This document shows, one piece after another, positions 1 through 12,420 of a stretch of DNA of 64,000 nucleotides. The first letter of the stretch is position 1; the number at the start of each line of letters is the position of its first letter. The position numbers and the translations under genes are program-made. The stretch is taken from contig NC_059539.1 of assembly GCF_905220415.1 (NCBI RefSeq), positions 8,928,001 to 8,992,000 on the forward strand, written 5' to 3'. Source of the DNA: Colias croceus (Eukaryota > Arthropoda > Insecta > Lepidoptera > Pieridae). Under the pieces are notes generated by a model. That model saw only the letters and a list, made by a program, of their open reading frames with translations. It was not told the DNA's origin and did not search any database.

Positions 1-2639
1 CTAAATTTAAATTACCCGAACAACCTGAAACTTTTGGATTCCCTCTGAAAATTAGTAAAAAGTTGAAACCATATACCTACATATCAGCAGTTTCTATTGC
101 AAACCATTATAAAATTGACTTATAAGTTAAGTATTCAAAGATAACTTGTAGGATATTGCACCCATATAGCAAAAGTTCCATTATTTATTCGGTTCACGGT
201 AGTAGTTCGCAGAGGCTTTGGATATCGTGCCAAAGGAAGGGCCCGAAAGCGACCAAGCGCATCCGTCATGCTTACTGCCTGACAGTCTCTAGTCGTCCTT
301 AGCTAAATTGCCTTCAACAAATAAATATATGGTTACATGTTGTAATGTATGCGACTCATAAAAAGAAACTACTTTCTTAGTAACGCGTATTTTTGGAACG
401 ACGACCTTTAAATTGTCATCAAGTAAGTCGATCGATGTTACTAACCTACCCATGAATTTCAACATTTTATATTATGTTATATCACTACCCAACTAGATAT
501 GAGAATATTATATTTTACACAATGTGACCACAGGATGTGACTATACATAAAATTTGTTTAATTGCATAAAATTCACATTAGCATGTTATTTTATCATGTA
601 ACTCAAAGTGAAAACGTGTTCTTTTTATAACCTTACTTTCTTTCCGGGAGTCGTTTTGCTTAGAAGATGCTAATAAGTAATAACAAAAAGTTGTATTTTA
701 TGTTTTACATTATTCTGCATGTACAAATATATATTTTTGTTAGAAATCATTACCTATTTATTACTATTGCTAGGTAGACTGTGCGATTATAAAAAAATAG
801 AAACGTAGTTATGTGTATCATCTAAGTTATATTTCTTTATGCCTTTCAAACGGAGGAAAATCGTGTCTTTTTTGGCGATGATACTGAAAAATAGGTTGCA
901 GGGGAAATGTACCAGTTAGATAGCGTATATTGTATGACATCTGTTCTATTTTTAGGTCTATAAACTACTGACTGCTGCCGCATTCATGCTCGATCGATAT
1001 TTATTCACGGTACCTCAATAACATCCTCAACAAATTACAGTCAGTATTTTATTATACAGTAGTCAGTAGTCAGTAGTCAGTATTATTATACAGTATTTTA
1101 GTCAGTATGATGTTTATTTGCTGAAATTACTCATTATATTCTACTTTGTATTAATAAAAAAAAACTAATCTCCTCTTATAGTAATTTATATTGTAAATTG
1201 TATTTCCTCCTGTAAGAAGATATTAAGTATATACCTATGCATTTATACTCAGTTTCTGACAATCTTGGTTAGATCTTGTTGCTAATTAAATTATGTATCT
1301 TCAACGTTTACGTTGAACGTCGTTTCTCTCAAATTTTATCAATCTGCGTAAAACACTAAGCTCATTATGTATTTACCCTGTTATTCGCATGACTTATTTT
1401 ATTGTTCGTGGGGTCATCAGAGGTCAGCCAATGGCGTCACCGAGGCTGCTGGCGCTGTGTCAAGTTAAAATAGTAGATGTATATTATACTTTTTAAATTC
1501 AAGGAATTGGATTGTAAAGTAAAATAAATTAAATAGATATTTGTTCATTATTAGGATTTGTTTTTAATTATTTAGTATAATCAAATACTTAAATTAATTC
1601 TATCGCTAAAAAGCTAGGTATTAAATTAAGTAGAACTAACTCATTTAAGTTGACAGTTCAAATAGCATAGAAAAGGATTTTATCAATGAATTTAATTATA
1701 ATTATAAAAGAAATATACATATTGACGCACTCACTTATTTAAATGAAATACATAGAATGAATTGTATCTTTTAATAAAAGCTTTTATTAATATTTAATTA
1801 ATGTACAAATCGAAGTAGATTAATGAAGTATTTACGTTTTGTTGTTAACTATGTTCCGTTCTGTTGACCTGTTTCCATTATTTTGTTTCGGTACCAAGCA
1901 CTTATTGTTCTAACCATTGCTTTTTTAAAACCACCTGTTGTGTTTAATAGAAGGTATTGTCGATAAGCATTGGTTTGTAACTTGAAAGTAAAGGAAACAC
2001 GCGACCAACTCGTTATGCAAGCTCTACCGGTAGTATCCAATATTGCATAATATCATTTTAAATACAGAATTAGAAACGCTATCTAGCAATTGTTTTTTGC
2101 CATGTAGTATGTCATTGGCATTCATATTACCGTCTTAAGTTCTTTATTGTTCCTAATCAAAAACAAAATACATAAAAAACGGAAAAGATCCATGAAAAAT
2201 ACGTAAACAAGGACGATTAATTTCATAATCTTTATGTGCTTATCCTTAACTTGACTCAGTTTACGTTACAAAGTAAATAATTCATAACAAGAAGTGTATT
2301 CATGTGCTATATTTATGCAATTAACACATAGACACGTCATTGACGTGCTCTATCGGTGTTTTTCACGCGATCTCTCTACGAGAGAGCAGTCTTTATGCGA
2401 CCGCGATACAGTTGCCTACTATTATTGTGTACGGTTTATTTTTCAAAAAGAAAATTCTTCACTGAGTTTGCGCACTGTTACTGCAATAAATTTAATAAGA
2501 ATAGGCAATGTATTAGCATTTTCCTCAAATTGGCTTTTGATCGTTTGTGAAGTAAACAGTTATCGACTGCAATGTGACTTTAACAGGATAATGCGCACAG
2601 AGTTCAATTCAAAGTTATTTGCTCCACATTAATCATGGT
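1..2639. other. AT-rich intergenic sequence upstream of Rgl
   Basis: No coding exon, RNA gene or recognisable transposon was found here. The short open frames lack splice signals and composition expected of exons. A small (CAGTAGT)-type tandem repeat lies near 1060-1095. Unrecognised old repeats may be present. Confidence 0.5.
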
Positions 2640-2977
2640 TTCAGTGTGTGTGACGAAACGGTAACAATCGTGCGTTAGTAAGTAATGAATCGCAGAAGCG
2701 CCTCGAGTGTCAAAGGTGATAGCTGGACGGAGATATCGCGTAGTAGTGGATCGTGTATTTAGCGGGAGGAAACTCGCCGAGCCGGATATCTTCTGCAAGT
2801 GTGCCGCGCGACTCCGATTTCACCCGCGTCACGCAAGTTCGCAGACTCGTGTCCGACGCGACGTTTAATCCAATTACTATTTATTAGATTTGCATGTGTA
2901 TTGTTTTGCGGTGCGATAGTGAAAGTAAACGCGATGCACAGCTGAGATAACTGACGTCGGTCGTGACGACATGGGCC
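2640..2977 (+). promoter_or_regulatory. Probable Rgl promoter/5'UTR
   Basis: GC and CpG content rises sharply here relative to the AT-rich flanks, with runs such as GCCGCGCGACTCCGA. This stretch directly precedes the proposed start codon at 2978. That is how first exons and core promoters look in this window (compare 12920-13294). No TATA box was identified and the transcription start is not resolved. Confidence 0.4.
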
Positions 2978-2995
2978 ATGTGGAGAATATGCGGC
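2978..2995 (+). CDS. Rgl: Rgl exon 1 (start exon, 18 coding nt)
   Basis: The ATG at 2978 opens MWRICG and is followed by a GTCAGT donor at 2996. It joins in phase 0 to exon 2 to give MWRICGQPTWRLWGEE. The overlapping ATG at 2971 is in a different frame. A stronger-looking donor, GTAAAG at 3000, would leave the wrong phase. The start is inferred; transcript data could move it. Confidence 0.5.
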
Positions 2996-5900
2996 GTCAG
3001 TAAAGCCGAGCAGCTACTGTTGTCTGATGTCATTGATGACGATTATGTAAGATAACAGCGTATCTAATTGTTGCCAACGTATACATACCTTTGTTATCTA
3101 CTAGGTATGCATTGCACATACGAATTAATAAGTGTAATGCAACAGTACACATTAATATCATTGTGGTAATCGGTACATAACTTAATTTAATTTGCGATTA
3201 TATAATAGCTTCAAAAATGTAATATCAAGGTAATAAGTTAACTGTTTAAGTTCTTTTTGCATATGATGAATAAATTCACATATGTAATCGTGTAACCCAG
3301 TAAACCCATAACCCAGGGAGGAAAATATATAAATATATAAATATATTCTCCTTAAACTTAAAATTACGAACAAGGGCACTGAGTAGGTACTAAGAAAGCA
3401 CATAACTACTATTTTCTTGAAAAGTAATACCTAATGTACAGAATGAGAAAAGATCAACATTGATTAAAAATAAATGTAGTAAAAATATATGAATGAGGCG
3501 TGATATCAAGACATTTGTTTACATTTGCCTCTTTTATTTTGGTAATCATTAAATAGGTAGTATTAACTGCATCGAAATGCAAAGAAGGTAGGTAGCTAGG
3601 TAGAAGCAAGTTACTGAAATTGTGCTTTGATTTATTAGTACTTATCTAATATTTACAAATTTATAAACAATTATCTTAAAAAATTATGCTATAAACAAAA
3701 ATTTTCCTCAAGAACCACTCTATCTATTAAAAAAAAATCATCAAAATCGTAGATCAAAAATACATCGAGACGGACATAGGTATTTTGTTTTATACTATGA
3801 AGTGTAAACGGTGAAATTTTTTAAATGAAATTAGCAAGACATTATATTTTATTTTTTAAATAACTTCTAAAATTACCTTTCGTTAATAGTATCACACGAT
3901 TTATAATAGAGTTCTGTAAGATAAACGATCTTATGTTTTAGATAAATAAAAAAATAAGTAATTCACATCTGTAATTTATAGGCACAGAAAAAAAACCGCA
4001 TAGGTAGTTCCTTCCATAATCCTTTCCCGTGAGCTTTCCGGGATAAAATTACTACATACTATCCTTTGTCAAAGAGACAGACAGACAGAATGAGACGCTT
4101 TATAAATTCGTTTGGAAATACACCACTTCTCCAAATTGTACAAATTGATTCGTTAAAGTAATGAGATTGTGTTTTTTTCCAGCAGCCAACATGGCGGTTG
4201 TGGGGCGAGGAGCGAGTAGATGGCGCTATTTACACGGTCTACTTGAAGAAAGTTCGCTATCATCGGCCCACGCGCTGCGCTTCCAGTGTAAGTGAAACGC
4301 GAAAGCATTTTACTATTATTTTACGGGTATCATTTAAGCTATCACCAATTTAATTAGTTTTGTGTTTCTTAAATAATAGGGTTTGTCCTCAAAATAGTAG
4401 ATCTGTCACCAAAATGTAGTCACCAAACAATACAAAATCAGTTCCACATTAAAACACCTAAAATCCTGAGATATAAGGTCTAGTACCAAATAAATGTTTT
4501 TGTATGTATTATAAGAAGTGTGTCCTAATAAGTATTTAAGCAAACTAATTTAAAGAGATCACCAATAAATCATATTATGTTACTAAAAGTTAAAATAATC
4601 AATATTTATTCTTAAAAATAATAACCACTGAATAATCAGCTCTGGTTTAATAGCTGGCTAATGGTTAGCATAATTGTAGATAAAACACATAATTAAAGTT
4701 AAAATAATCAATATTTATTGTTAAAAAACAATAATCACTGAATAATCAGCGCTGGTTTGGATTTCGAAGGGCGCCCCCTTTTTCTTTTCTGGCCCATAAG
4801 CACATTTTTTGCTTCTGGTGGGGGGTTGGTCAGCTCTAAGCGTATGGCTAATCCGATAATATGTTTGCACATGTCAATTTTTAAAGAGCGCCAATTTGTC
4901 TCCGCCCCTTTGATCATTTTTTCATTTAAATTATAAATTGATGTATTAAATTGGTAACGAATACTATAAATTTAATATCTGAACGAAATAAAATGTTACT
5001 ACTGTATTGGTGACAGAATATCAAATAAAAAGGAGTCGCAGTCAGGGATCGATAATCGATTTATTTGGTGACAGATCTACCATTCTGAGCACAGAGCTAT
5101 TATTTAAGTAATAAAACTGTTATTATAAGAACGAGGTTTATATTCATGTAATACAATATTATTTTATTGGTTATCGATCTCTTATTTAACACACATATTA
5201 ACATTAATTTGATCATTCACACCTGGGAACAATTTTTGTTTATCTGAGAACGAAAATATTTCGTGGTGATAGATCTATTTATTAGGTGATACAACTTGAT
5301 GACAAATATAAATTTTGGTGATAGAAAATATAGTTCCCTTATTTTACTATATATAGTTTATTTTAAATTTTGGTTTATGGTTGATTGTTGATCTTGTTAT
5401 TACGGGTACGAGACTTTTGAATATTATAATACAAATAATAAATATATTGGAAATACGATGACTTTGTATATTATATTTCAAAAATAAGCTAGAATATATT
5501 TAAAAAAATTCGTGACATAACTACAATAATGTTTACATTAATTTCATTAATTTTTAGAAAATATAAAAAAAATACATCTAGTTATCTATATCGTATATAG
5601 CTCTACATAATAGACGTACGAAATAAGTTTGTTAAAAATAGCCATAAAACGTATGTTTTATTTCGAAAATTAAGATTTTTATGCTTATAAATGTATAATA
5701 ATTATAAAACACACTTTAAGGCGGAAAAACCGAAACGTAAACATGCCATAAATGTAATTTGACTCTGTTAACTTTAAGTGAATCATCAGAGCATGATCGC
5801 ATTGTTTAGTACCTATTCACACGATAACGGTCATGTGTGTCTGTGTGGTAGTGAAGGGATTCCAAAACCTTTGTTTAATTGCACTCAATTCCTCATAAGG

Positions 5901-8900
5901 CTTGTGTGGCTAACTTGTGTAACTTGTGTATTAACTTTTTTGTTGCTAATTGATCACTTTTATAAGGCTGGGAAACGTTATTTATTACTATTACATTGAC
6001 CGGATAAAACCGTATCTTGGGTCTTTCCTGTCTTTAGTTGTATGCGTAATAATAATTTAGTAAGTTAGTTAAACCGATTAGGTTTGTGAATTATAGAAGG
6101 TACTGACTCTTGACTGCGTATTCATTTGTGTTAGAAGTAGGAATAGGTACAGCTATTATAGACAGCTATCGACTATGTAGGACATTCCTGTTAATCGATA
6201 CGTCTTTATTAAGATTAGCCATCGTGGTCGTATTTGACAAGAAGGAAATATCTGTAACAGCAGTATATCAAATAACTAGTATCGTGTCTCCCACTCAATT
6301 CACGGTCGAAATATTAGGAACTGGCCAATTGAGCTAATTGTTTCATAATATCCCATGTTGGAATTGTCAATTGCAGGTGCACTCTATAGACATGATCATA
6401 CATGACGACATGAGGCCATACGTGTGTTTCAGAATACAATTCGTAAAAACTAGTGAATGTTTCACGATACAGGATTAAGCCAAATAAACTAATCTTTGAA
6501 TCAATAAATGATCAGTAACGAGTTAACCACTTTATATGTTCTGTGGAGTTAACCATATTTTCCCCAAAGGATTAAAAATATTTTATGTAGGAGATGAGGA
6601 TCTCTATAAAATTTCTCACTTAATTTAGTAATCATACAATTTCAAGATCTTATTATATTATGTCTTATTGTAAAGGTAATTGTTTTCTATGTATGTATGT
6701 TTAAATGTTTGGTTAGCAATCCAGGGATTGCTAACGTATCAGTAGGTATACGTTTTTACTTCTACATACTACGTGTTAAAGAGCTATCCACAATCTTGGA
6801 AAATCCATAATAATGACTAAAATATTTTAATTGCAGGAATCTGACGACGAAATCTCCCATCTAGAGTGGGAGACAGTTCGGGTCAGGTTTGTGAAGGCGG
6901 GCACAGTCGAGAGGCTGGTCGAAGCTTTAGCTACTGACGATGGCGAGCTGGAGTCCACATACGTCAATGTTTTTCTCGCCACATACAGGTAGGTACTAAA
7001 TACTTATTTAATTGTTTATCATACATTGTATATCGTCATATGTTATAAGGTAGGTAGGTACGTTATATAATGTATGGGAAGTAAGGAAGCTAATGGCATA
7101 ATCGTTTTAATCTTATCCCTTTTCGTTAGCCTTATACCAATAGGATGTATTCCTTGTTATTAGTAAACATCAATAAAAAATTTTTCTTTTACAAAAGCAC
7201 ATTTATAAGTCCATCTACAAATTCAAATTTAATTTGGTTAAAGGAAACTTTATTCTGTTCTTGTGTTATTTATATTACACAATAATTGCAGGTCATTTGC
7301 GGAATGCGGCAAAGTACTGGATCTTTTGTTGCGACGATATGAAGCTCTTGCGGCGGAAGATGTACTCTCAACAGGATCGGATACTTCGCAACAACACAGA
7401 AAGTTAGTTTCCTTTAAAGATGAGAGAGAAATGTATAACTTACATATAAATAAGAAACAGATTGACTGGCTAATTAACTCACGGCTAGTTACAACAGTTA
7501 TAAGTTATAACCATAAAAGGTTCTTTAATCGGTGTTAATAACTTAATAAGTACAACAAACAAGCTTTTTAGATGATGTGCGATATTTTTAATGTATACTT
7601 AGTATAATTAACTAATACAATAGTTAAGAATGAGAATGAGTATATTGGAAGTGATAGTAAAATATTAAGTAATGTAAAAAAGTAAAAACATACCCGAATA
7701 AAAATAAAATAAACATTTTGCAAAATAGTGTTACCATATTTTTCCCTTTAAGTTCTAACACAAGATGTAAAAGAACTATGTTCCAACGCAAGATGTTGAT
7801 GATTAACGTAATTTCATATTTTAAGTATAATGTTACTGTAAATACACGTTATACGGTTATTTCGCAGGACTCTGGTGGCGTGCCTGCACGTGTGGCTGGA
7901 CACGTACCCGGAGGACTTCCGCCAGCCGCCGCACCACCCCGCGCTGCAGCAGCTCCTCACCTTCACGCAGATACACCTGCCCGGCTCCGAACTGCACTCG
8001 AAGGTTAGCCTACTATGTACAATGTACATACCTTGTATCTCGTAAATAACAAGAACTTTATAAAGAGAGTTTATTTACTTGGAAAGGGACTATTGAACAA
8101 TGTTTTGATAAAATATGAAAATCTTATTTTTGAAGTGAAACTTCTTTATCGGGGTTGGAAAAAAATTTAGTGTAACATTTTTTCGTTACGCGTGTCATTT
8201 TTCCGTTACGCGCCATCTTTTTCTTATCCCTACCACGAGATCCGACGTATTTCTGTAAAGTTGCATACAGTAATAAGGTCATAAAGAAGTTTCACTTCTT
8301 ACGTGTGTACACTAGTACACGCAAACATTTTTTTATGTTATATAATTTAATATAACATAAAAAATTAAAGTATAATTTATAAGTACATAATTCAATTTAT
8401 AGTTTGTTCTGTTTACTAAGTATTATTTATATTATCGTCCATTATTTACGGTATTATATGAATGTCCAGGTGTTGCAGAAGCTAGCCGTATTCAGCGCGG
8501 AGCGCAACGGCGGGGGCGGGGCTGGGGTGTGCCTGGCGCCCGGCATGCGGCTGGCGGCGCACCACACGAGCGCGTACCGCCTGCCGCACGTGCCGCACCG
8601 CCACTTCGCCGAGCAGCTCACGCGCATGGACATGCAGCTGTTCCGCAAGCTCGTGCCGCACCAGTGCCTCGGCGCCGTGTGGTCGCGCCGCGACAAGGAC
8701 CGCTCGCACGACGCCGCCACCGTGCTCGCCACCGTCAACCAGTTCAACGCGGTCTCCTTCCGCGTCATCTCCACCGTGCTGCTGGAGCCGAGCCTGCGGC
8801 CGCTGGAGCGCGCCGACATCCTCGCCGCGTGGCTCGACATCGCGCGCGAGCTGCGCGTGCTCAAGAACTTCTCCTCGCTCAAGGCGATCATCTCGGGCCT

Positions 8901-10589
8901 GCAGAGCAACCCCGTCTACCGGCTCCGCAAGACCTGGGCGCTACTGAACAAGGAGAAGGCCGAACTCTTCGAGGAACTAGCGAGAATTTTCAGCGAAGAC
9001 AACAACCGATGGGCGCAACGCGAGCTTCTCATGAGAGAAGGCACCGCCAAGTTCGCCGATACGGTCGGGGAGAACGATCGTCAATTGCAAAAGCTCCTCC
9101 ACGAACGGGGCTCGCCCGGCGTCAGCCACGGAACGATACCTTATTTGGGCACGTTTTTAACGGACCTCACCATGATCGACACGGCCATACCGGACACGGT
9201 CGCCGATGGCCTCATTAATTTCGATAAGAGACGCAAAGAATTCGAGGTGCTCGCTCAGATTAAGCTATTGCAAGGTGCTGCGAACGCTTACCATTTACCC
9301 TCCGATCCGATGTTCGACCGATGGTTCGACTCCGTGATAATTTTAGACGACGCGGAGGCTCACCAGCTTTCGTGTCAAATAGAACCGCAAACGAATCCGC
9401 CTAAGGAGAGACGTCCCAAGAAAGTGAACGAAAACAATAACCATGGCCATAGGAAAAACGATTCGATCGCTAGTACAAGTTCCAGTAACAGCTCGCAATT
9501 TTACTGCGAGACGGATGGTGTTGGGAACACTTGGAAGAGAGATAGCTTAGAGCGCAGATCTTCTCCTACGAGGCTATCTCACGGCTCATCGTCATCTTCT
9601 ATTCCTTCATTAGACGTGTCCTTGTCTAGCGCTAACAGTGGCCAGAAGCAGAACGGCAAGCAAGCAAACAGCCCGGCTCATGCGAATACACGTAACAACG
9701 GTCCTGATTTTTATATAATTCGCGTAACATTCGAGTCGGACTGTGTAGAAACAGAAGGCGTGGTGTTGTATAAGTCGATCATGTTGAGTAACAATGAACG
9801 AACGCCGCAAGTGATTCGCAATGCTATGCTCAAATTGAATCTCGACGGGGATCCCGATGGGTACACTTTAGCGCAAGTTTTACCGGAGAGAGGTAAGAAC
9901 ATACTTTCATTAGATAATTTAAATTAAAAAAAAAATTCAGGTGGTAACTTTGCCATGAACTGTGTAAATTAGAATATGAAGTTTTGACCTTGGTTAGTGT
10001 TATTTAAAAAAGATGATTTAATAATAAGAACATTTTTATGCCATTATGGAATTATTTGATTTGTTATTGTAGTCTTTTGGTTTATAAAATTGGTTTAATA
10101 GGAAAAAAACATCGGCAATTTTAACTTCTCGTATTTTTTGTTCGCGCTATCATATTACGGTGCATTTACATCAAACGAACATAAAGTATACGAAAACTAT
10201 ACTTATTCAGTGTTGTTCAGTATTAGAACATTGCATATAATTTTTTCTTTTCGTTGAACGCACTAAGAACAACGAAAGAATGCTACGCCTGTTTACATTA
10301 AAAGAATTTGACATTGTGAGGTTGGAATGATCATTCGCTCGTTTGATCTAAATGCACCGTTAGAATTTCTAGGCCAAATCATCTAGGTTTTTTGTTCATT
10401 AAATTATACAAATCTATTAAGCTATCTTAAACACCAAAATATTTTGTTACAGAAATGGTGCTGCCAGCGAATGCTAACGTTTATTACGCCGTGAATACTG
10501 CATACAACCTGAATTTCATCCTTAGACCACGAAAATCGGATCAAACCGACTCTGTCGTCAATGGGAAATCTAAAAACAAACGAGCTTGA
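2978..10589 (+). CDS. Rgl: Ral guanine nucleotide exchange factor (Rgl/RalGDS), complete gene
   Basis: The protein activates the small GTPase Ral by catalysing GDP release, acting at membranes downstream of Ras or Rap. The coding exons are 2978-2995, 4183-4287, 6837-6988, 7292-7402, 7868-8003, 8470-9892 and 10453-10589. All junctions have GT/AG borders and compatible phases, giving 694 codons with the stop. Residues about 42-175 are the RasGEF N-terminal (REM) region (TVRVRFVKAGTVERLVEAL, VNVFLATYR). Residues about 205-470 are the CDC25-homology catalytic domain (LTRMDMQLFRKLVPHQCLG, NQFNAVSFRVIS, LKNFSSLKAIISGLQSNPV, IPYLGTFLTDLTMID). A Ser/Asn-rich linker precedes a Ras-association domain at about 587-682 (IIRVTFESD, NVYYAVNTAYNLNFILR). 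The order matches the RalGDS family. The first exon is the least certain part. Separate exon entries follow. Confidence 0.93.
2996..4182 (+). other. Rgl intron 1
   Basis: AT-rich with no recognised element. A pyrimidine tract and tandem AG acceptor close it. Confidence 0.5.
4183..4287 (+). CDS. Rgl: Rgl exon 2
   Basis: It encodes PTWRLWGEERVDGAIYTVYL and then KKVRYHRPTRCASS, the conserved segment before the REM region in RalGDS proteins. The acceptor is a tandem TTCCAGCAG, so the exon may begin at 4183 or 4186. The donor is GTAAGT at 4288, phase 0. Confidence 0.85.
4370..5345 (-). mobile_element. Decayed DNA transposon in Rgl intron 2, possibly MULE-related
   Basis: The two ends carry inverted TCACCAAA motifs: GTCACCAAA near 4408 and 4421 on the left, TTGGTGATAG near 5315 on the right, with further TTGGTGACAG copies inside. 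The minus-strand frame 4917-4735 ends in GQKRKRGRPSKSKPALIIQ, the kind of basic tail seen at the C terminus of several insect transposases. The last ~60 bp of that tail region is repeated at 4592-4651 and 4700-4759. Exact borders and target duplication were not resolved, and the superfamily is a guess. Confidence 0.4.
4735..4917 (-). pseudogene. Transposase C-terminal fragment
   Basis: About 60 residues with a basic KRKRGRPSKSK stretch and an intact stop codon. There is no catalytic core nearby, so this is a remnant and not a gene. It lies on the strand opposite to Rgl within its intron. Confidence 0.4.
6837..6988 (+). CDS. Rgl: Rgl exon 3 (REM region)
   Basis: TTGCAG acceptor and GTAGGT donor. 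It reads ESDDEISHLEWETVRVRF, continuing VKAGTVERLVEAL through STYVNVFLATYR, the start of the RasGEF N-terminal region. It ends in phase 2. Confidence 0.93.
7292..7402 (+). CDS. Rgl: Rgl exon 4 (REM region)
   Basis: TTGCAG acceptor and GTTAGT donor. It continues the REM helices with SFAECGKVLDLLLRRYEAL and then a Ser/Gln-rich loop ending QQHRK. Phase 2 in, phase 2 out. The reading frame runs open into the intron but is not conserved there. Confidence 0.92.
7868..8003 (+). CDS. Rgl: Rgl exon 5 (REM region)
   Basis: TTCGCAG acceptor and GTTAGC donor, phase 0 out. It encodes TLVACLHVWLDTYPEDFRQ and QIHLPGSELHSK, corresponding to the WLDQYSEDF-type motif of RalGDS. It is strikingly GC-rich against its flanks. 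Confidence 0.92.
8132..8326. mobile_element. MITE copy 1 (GAAGTGAAACTTC family) in Rgl intron 5
   Basis: Terminal inverted repeats GAAGTGAAACTTCTTTAT at 8132-8149 and its reverse complement at 8281-8298 flank about 130 bp. An outer GT-rich arm (ACGTGTGTACACTAGTACAC) runs to about 8326. Related copies lie at 12289 and 45914 in this window. It has no coding capacity. Confidence 0.65.
8470..9892 (+). CDS. Rgl: Rgl exon 6 (RasGEF catalytic domain and start of RA domain)
   Basis: This 1,423-nt exon holds the whole CDC25-type catalytic domain, a linker rich in Ser, Asn and basic residues that is probably disordered, and the first half of the Ras-association domain. The acceptor is GTCCAG and the donor GTAAGA; it ends in phase 1. 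Codon use is strongly GC-biased in the first 500 nt and then drifts toward AT. An open frame extends upstream into the intron and is not part of the protein. Confidence 0.95.
9893..10452 (+). other. Rgl intron 6
   Basis: 560 bp, AT-rich, nothing recognised. Confidence 0.5.
10453..10589 (+). CDS. Rgl: Rgl exon 7 (end of RA domain, stop codon)
   Basis: The TTACAG acceptor joins phase 1 to EMVLPANANVYYAVNTAYNL and then NFILRPRKS, the last strands of the Ras-association domain. A short charged tail follows and a TGA at 10587-10589. Confidence 0.93.
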
Positions 10590-11995
10590 CTGTGTCTTGG
10601 TATATTTTGCTTCTCGTAATTATTGTTACTCAATACTTCCGAAGCAACATAAAATGTGTTCTCCTTTATAAGAATCTCTATAAAATATTAATGATATTGA
10701 GTGAAGAACATTGTTCCAACAACTTCAATTCTTCTCATGACTGAATATCAATAAATTTTCTATACTCAAGATATATTCACATGATTATCATCTGTCGTGT
10801 TAGAATGATTACCAGATAGGAGACTTTTCTACTAAATTTTGTGTTAAAGGGCGTAGGATATGAAATTTTGTCTAATAAACCCCTCAGCAAATTTCGTTAT
10901 ATGCTCTACAATTTTATTATAAATCATGTGTACTTTTAAACTAATATTATTCGTTAATCTTCTTACTTGGATGCATTTGAGAGTTTGCGATATGAGTAAA
11001 GAAAACTTGAATTATTTTATTTTTGCATGTTGTACTGAATTCGTTATTTGTTAAGCTTTTCCTTACTTGGCATTTATATACGTTATAGTTATATTGAACT
11101 CATTTTTCTCACTAACAGCATTAAAAGACTTGCACAAAGGGCTTGATATAAACATATTTTCTTTTAATACAGTCGATTTCTTAATTTATTTTTCTTACAT
11201 TTTATTTTTTAGTTTTACAACGTTTATAAATTAAGTAATTTTATGTGATACGCGTGGAATAATACAATTTTGTAGTGCTCTGTAGTATTATTTTTTGTAC
11301 TTAAATAGGTTTTATGTAAATTTGCTGTTAATATAGATTTAGATGTTTGTTCAGGATGCCACCAATATTTAGCGATAGTGTCTGTTTATATGTTATGTTA
11401 ATGTTGTTGTCAAAACTCAATATGTGTATATAAAGAGCGTGTATAAACAAGAATCTCCAGTAGGTATTTATGTATAATAAATAGAGAGTAAACATTTTAA
11501 TATTGAGCCAAAGGCATATTATGTCTAGTAGCGAGGTGCTCTTTGTATAATATTGTTTAAAAGCTTTAAGATAATTGAAAACCGAATTTCATCTAGAAAA
11601 TTAACTGTAACCACTATTTTAAAATACTCTTATATAAACAATTTCGGTCCGTTATAATGATTAAACAATGTATTCGTTTGAAATTAATAAAATAGAAAGC
11701 GTCTAAATAGTTTAACTGTATTTATACTTGAAGTGCATTTGTAATTCGACGTGCCTACTTACCTTATTAATTTAATATCTCGTGTTTATGACACTGGTTT
11801 ACAAAATATACTCTAAACAAAAGACTATAAGATATTTAAGAACTTATACATGATAACTTTTTTAAACTGAACTGTTTTTTCGTAGTTTTTGTAAATAAAT
11901 TTGTAGTTGTGTATTTTTAATAGTTTTCCAACACCAGTGTCTTGCATAACGTGTTGTATAATATCTATGTAATAAACGTTATTAATTATTATTAA
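10590..11995 (+). other. Rgl 3'UTR (probable)
   Basis: AT-rich sequence following the stop codon. Several AATAAA signals occur (for example 10751, 11465, 11894, 11971); the one at 11971-11976 is the last before the next repeat-like sequence, so the transcript may end near 11995. The end is inferred only from the signal. Confidence 0.4.
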
Positions 11996-12288
11996 ATGTT
12001 ATTTTATTTGTTACCCTATTTATTCTCTATCAGTTATCTGTTATAGCAATTAATCGTAATACCCAAATATTTGTAATTTGTCTAGAAATGGTTCAGAATC
12101 TAGACCAAGGATTTATCAATTTCCGACTACACGGTTATTTAAAAGTGTGTTATGGAATACTAGTTTTGGTCGCGGCTTCACTCACATAAATTATGTAAGT
12201 ATTCAAAATCTAATCTTGAGTCCACCTGAAGAACCATAAAAATTAAATTAAAATCGGTCTATAAACAGATGCATACAAAAAAATAGAG

Positions 12289-12420
12289 CGTGTCTGTCGA
12301 ACACACATGTCAGAAGTGAAACTTCTTCCAAATTCAAAGATACGAAAATCGTCGCCGTACTCAATGACGTGTCGATATTTCCATGATGCGAGTTGTCACA
12401 CTCCTTTGAAAAGGCTTAAA
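12289..12420. mobile_element. MITE copy 2 (GAAGTGAAACTTC family), one end only
   Basis: AGAGCGTGTCTGTCGAACAC followed by CATGTCAGAAGTGAAACTTC matches, in opposite orientation, the outer arm of the copy at 45914-46073. The interior shares CTCAATGACGT with that copy (CTCCATGACGT). The second terminal repeat is missing or too diverged to see. Confidence 0.5.

Noticed and set aside
2294..2632. 112-aa plus-strand frame before Rgl
   Set aside because: No recognisable motif, no splice or conservation signal, and it lies in the likely promoter-proximal region.
8454..9218. Long frames overlapping Rgl exon 6 on both strands
   Set aside because: They are GC-driven shadows of the RasGEF coding frame, without domain similarity.
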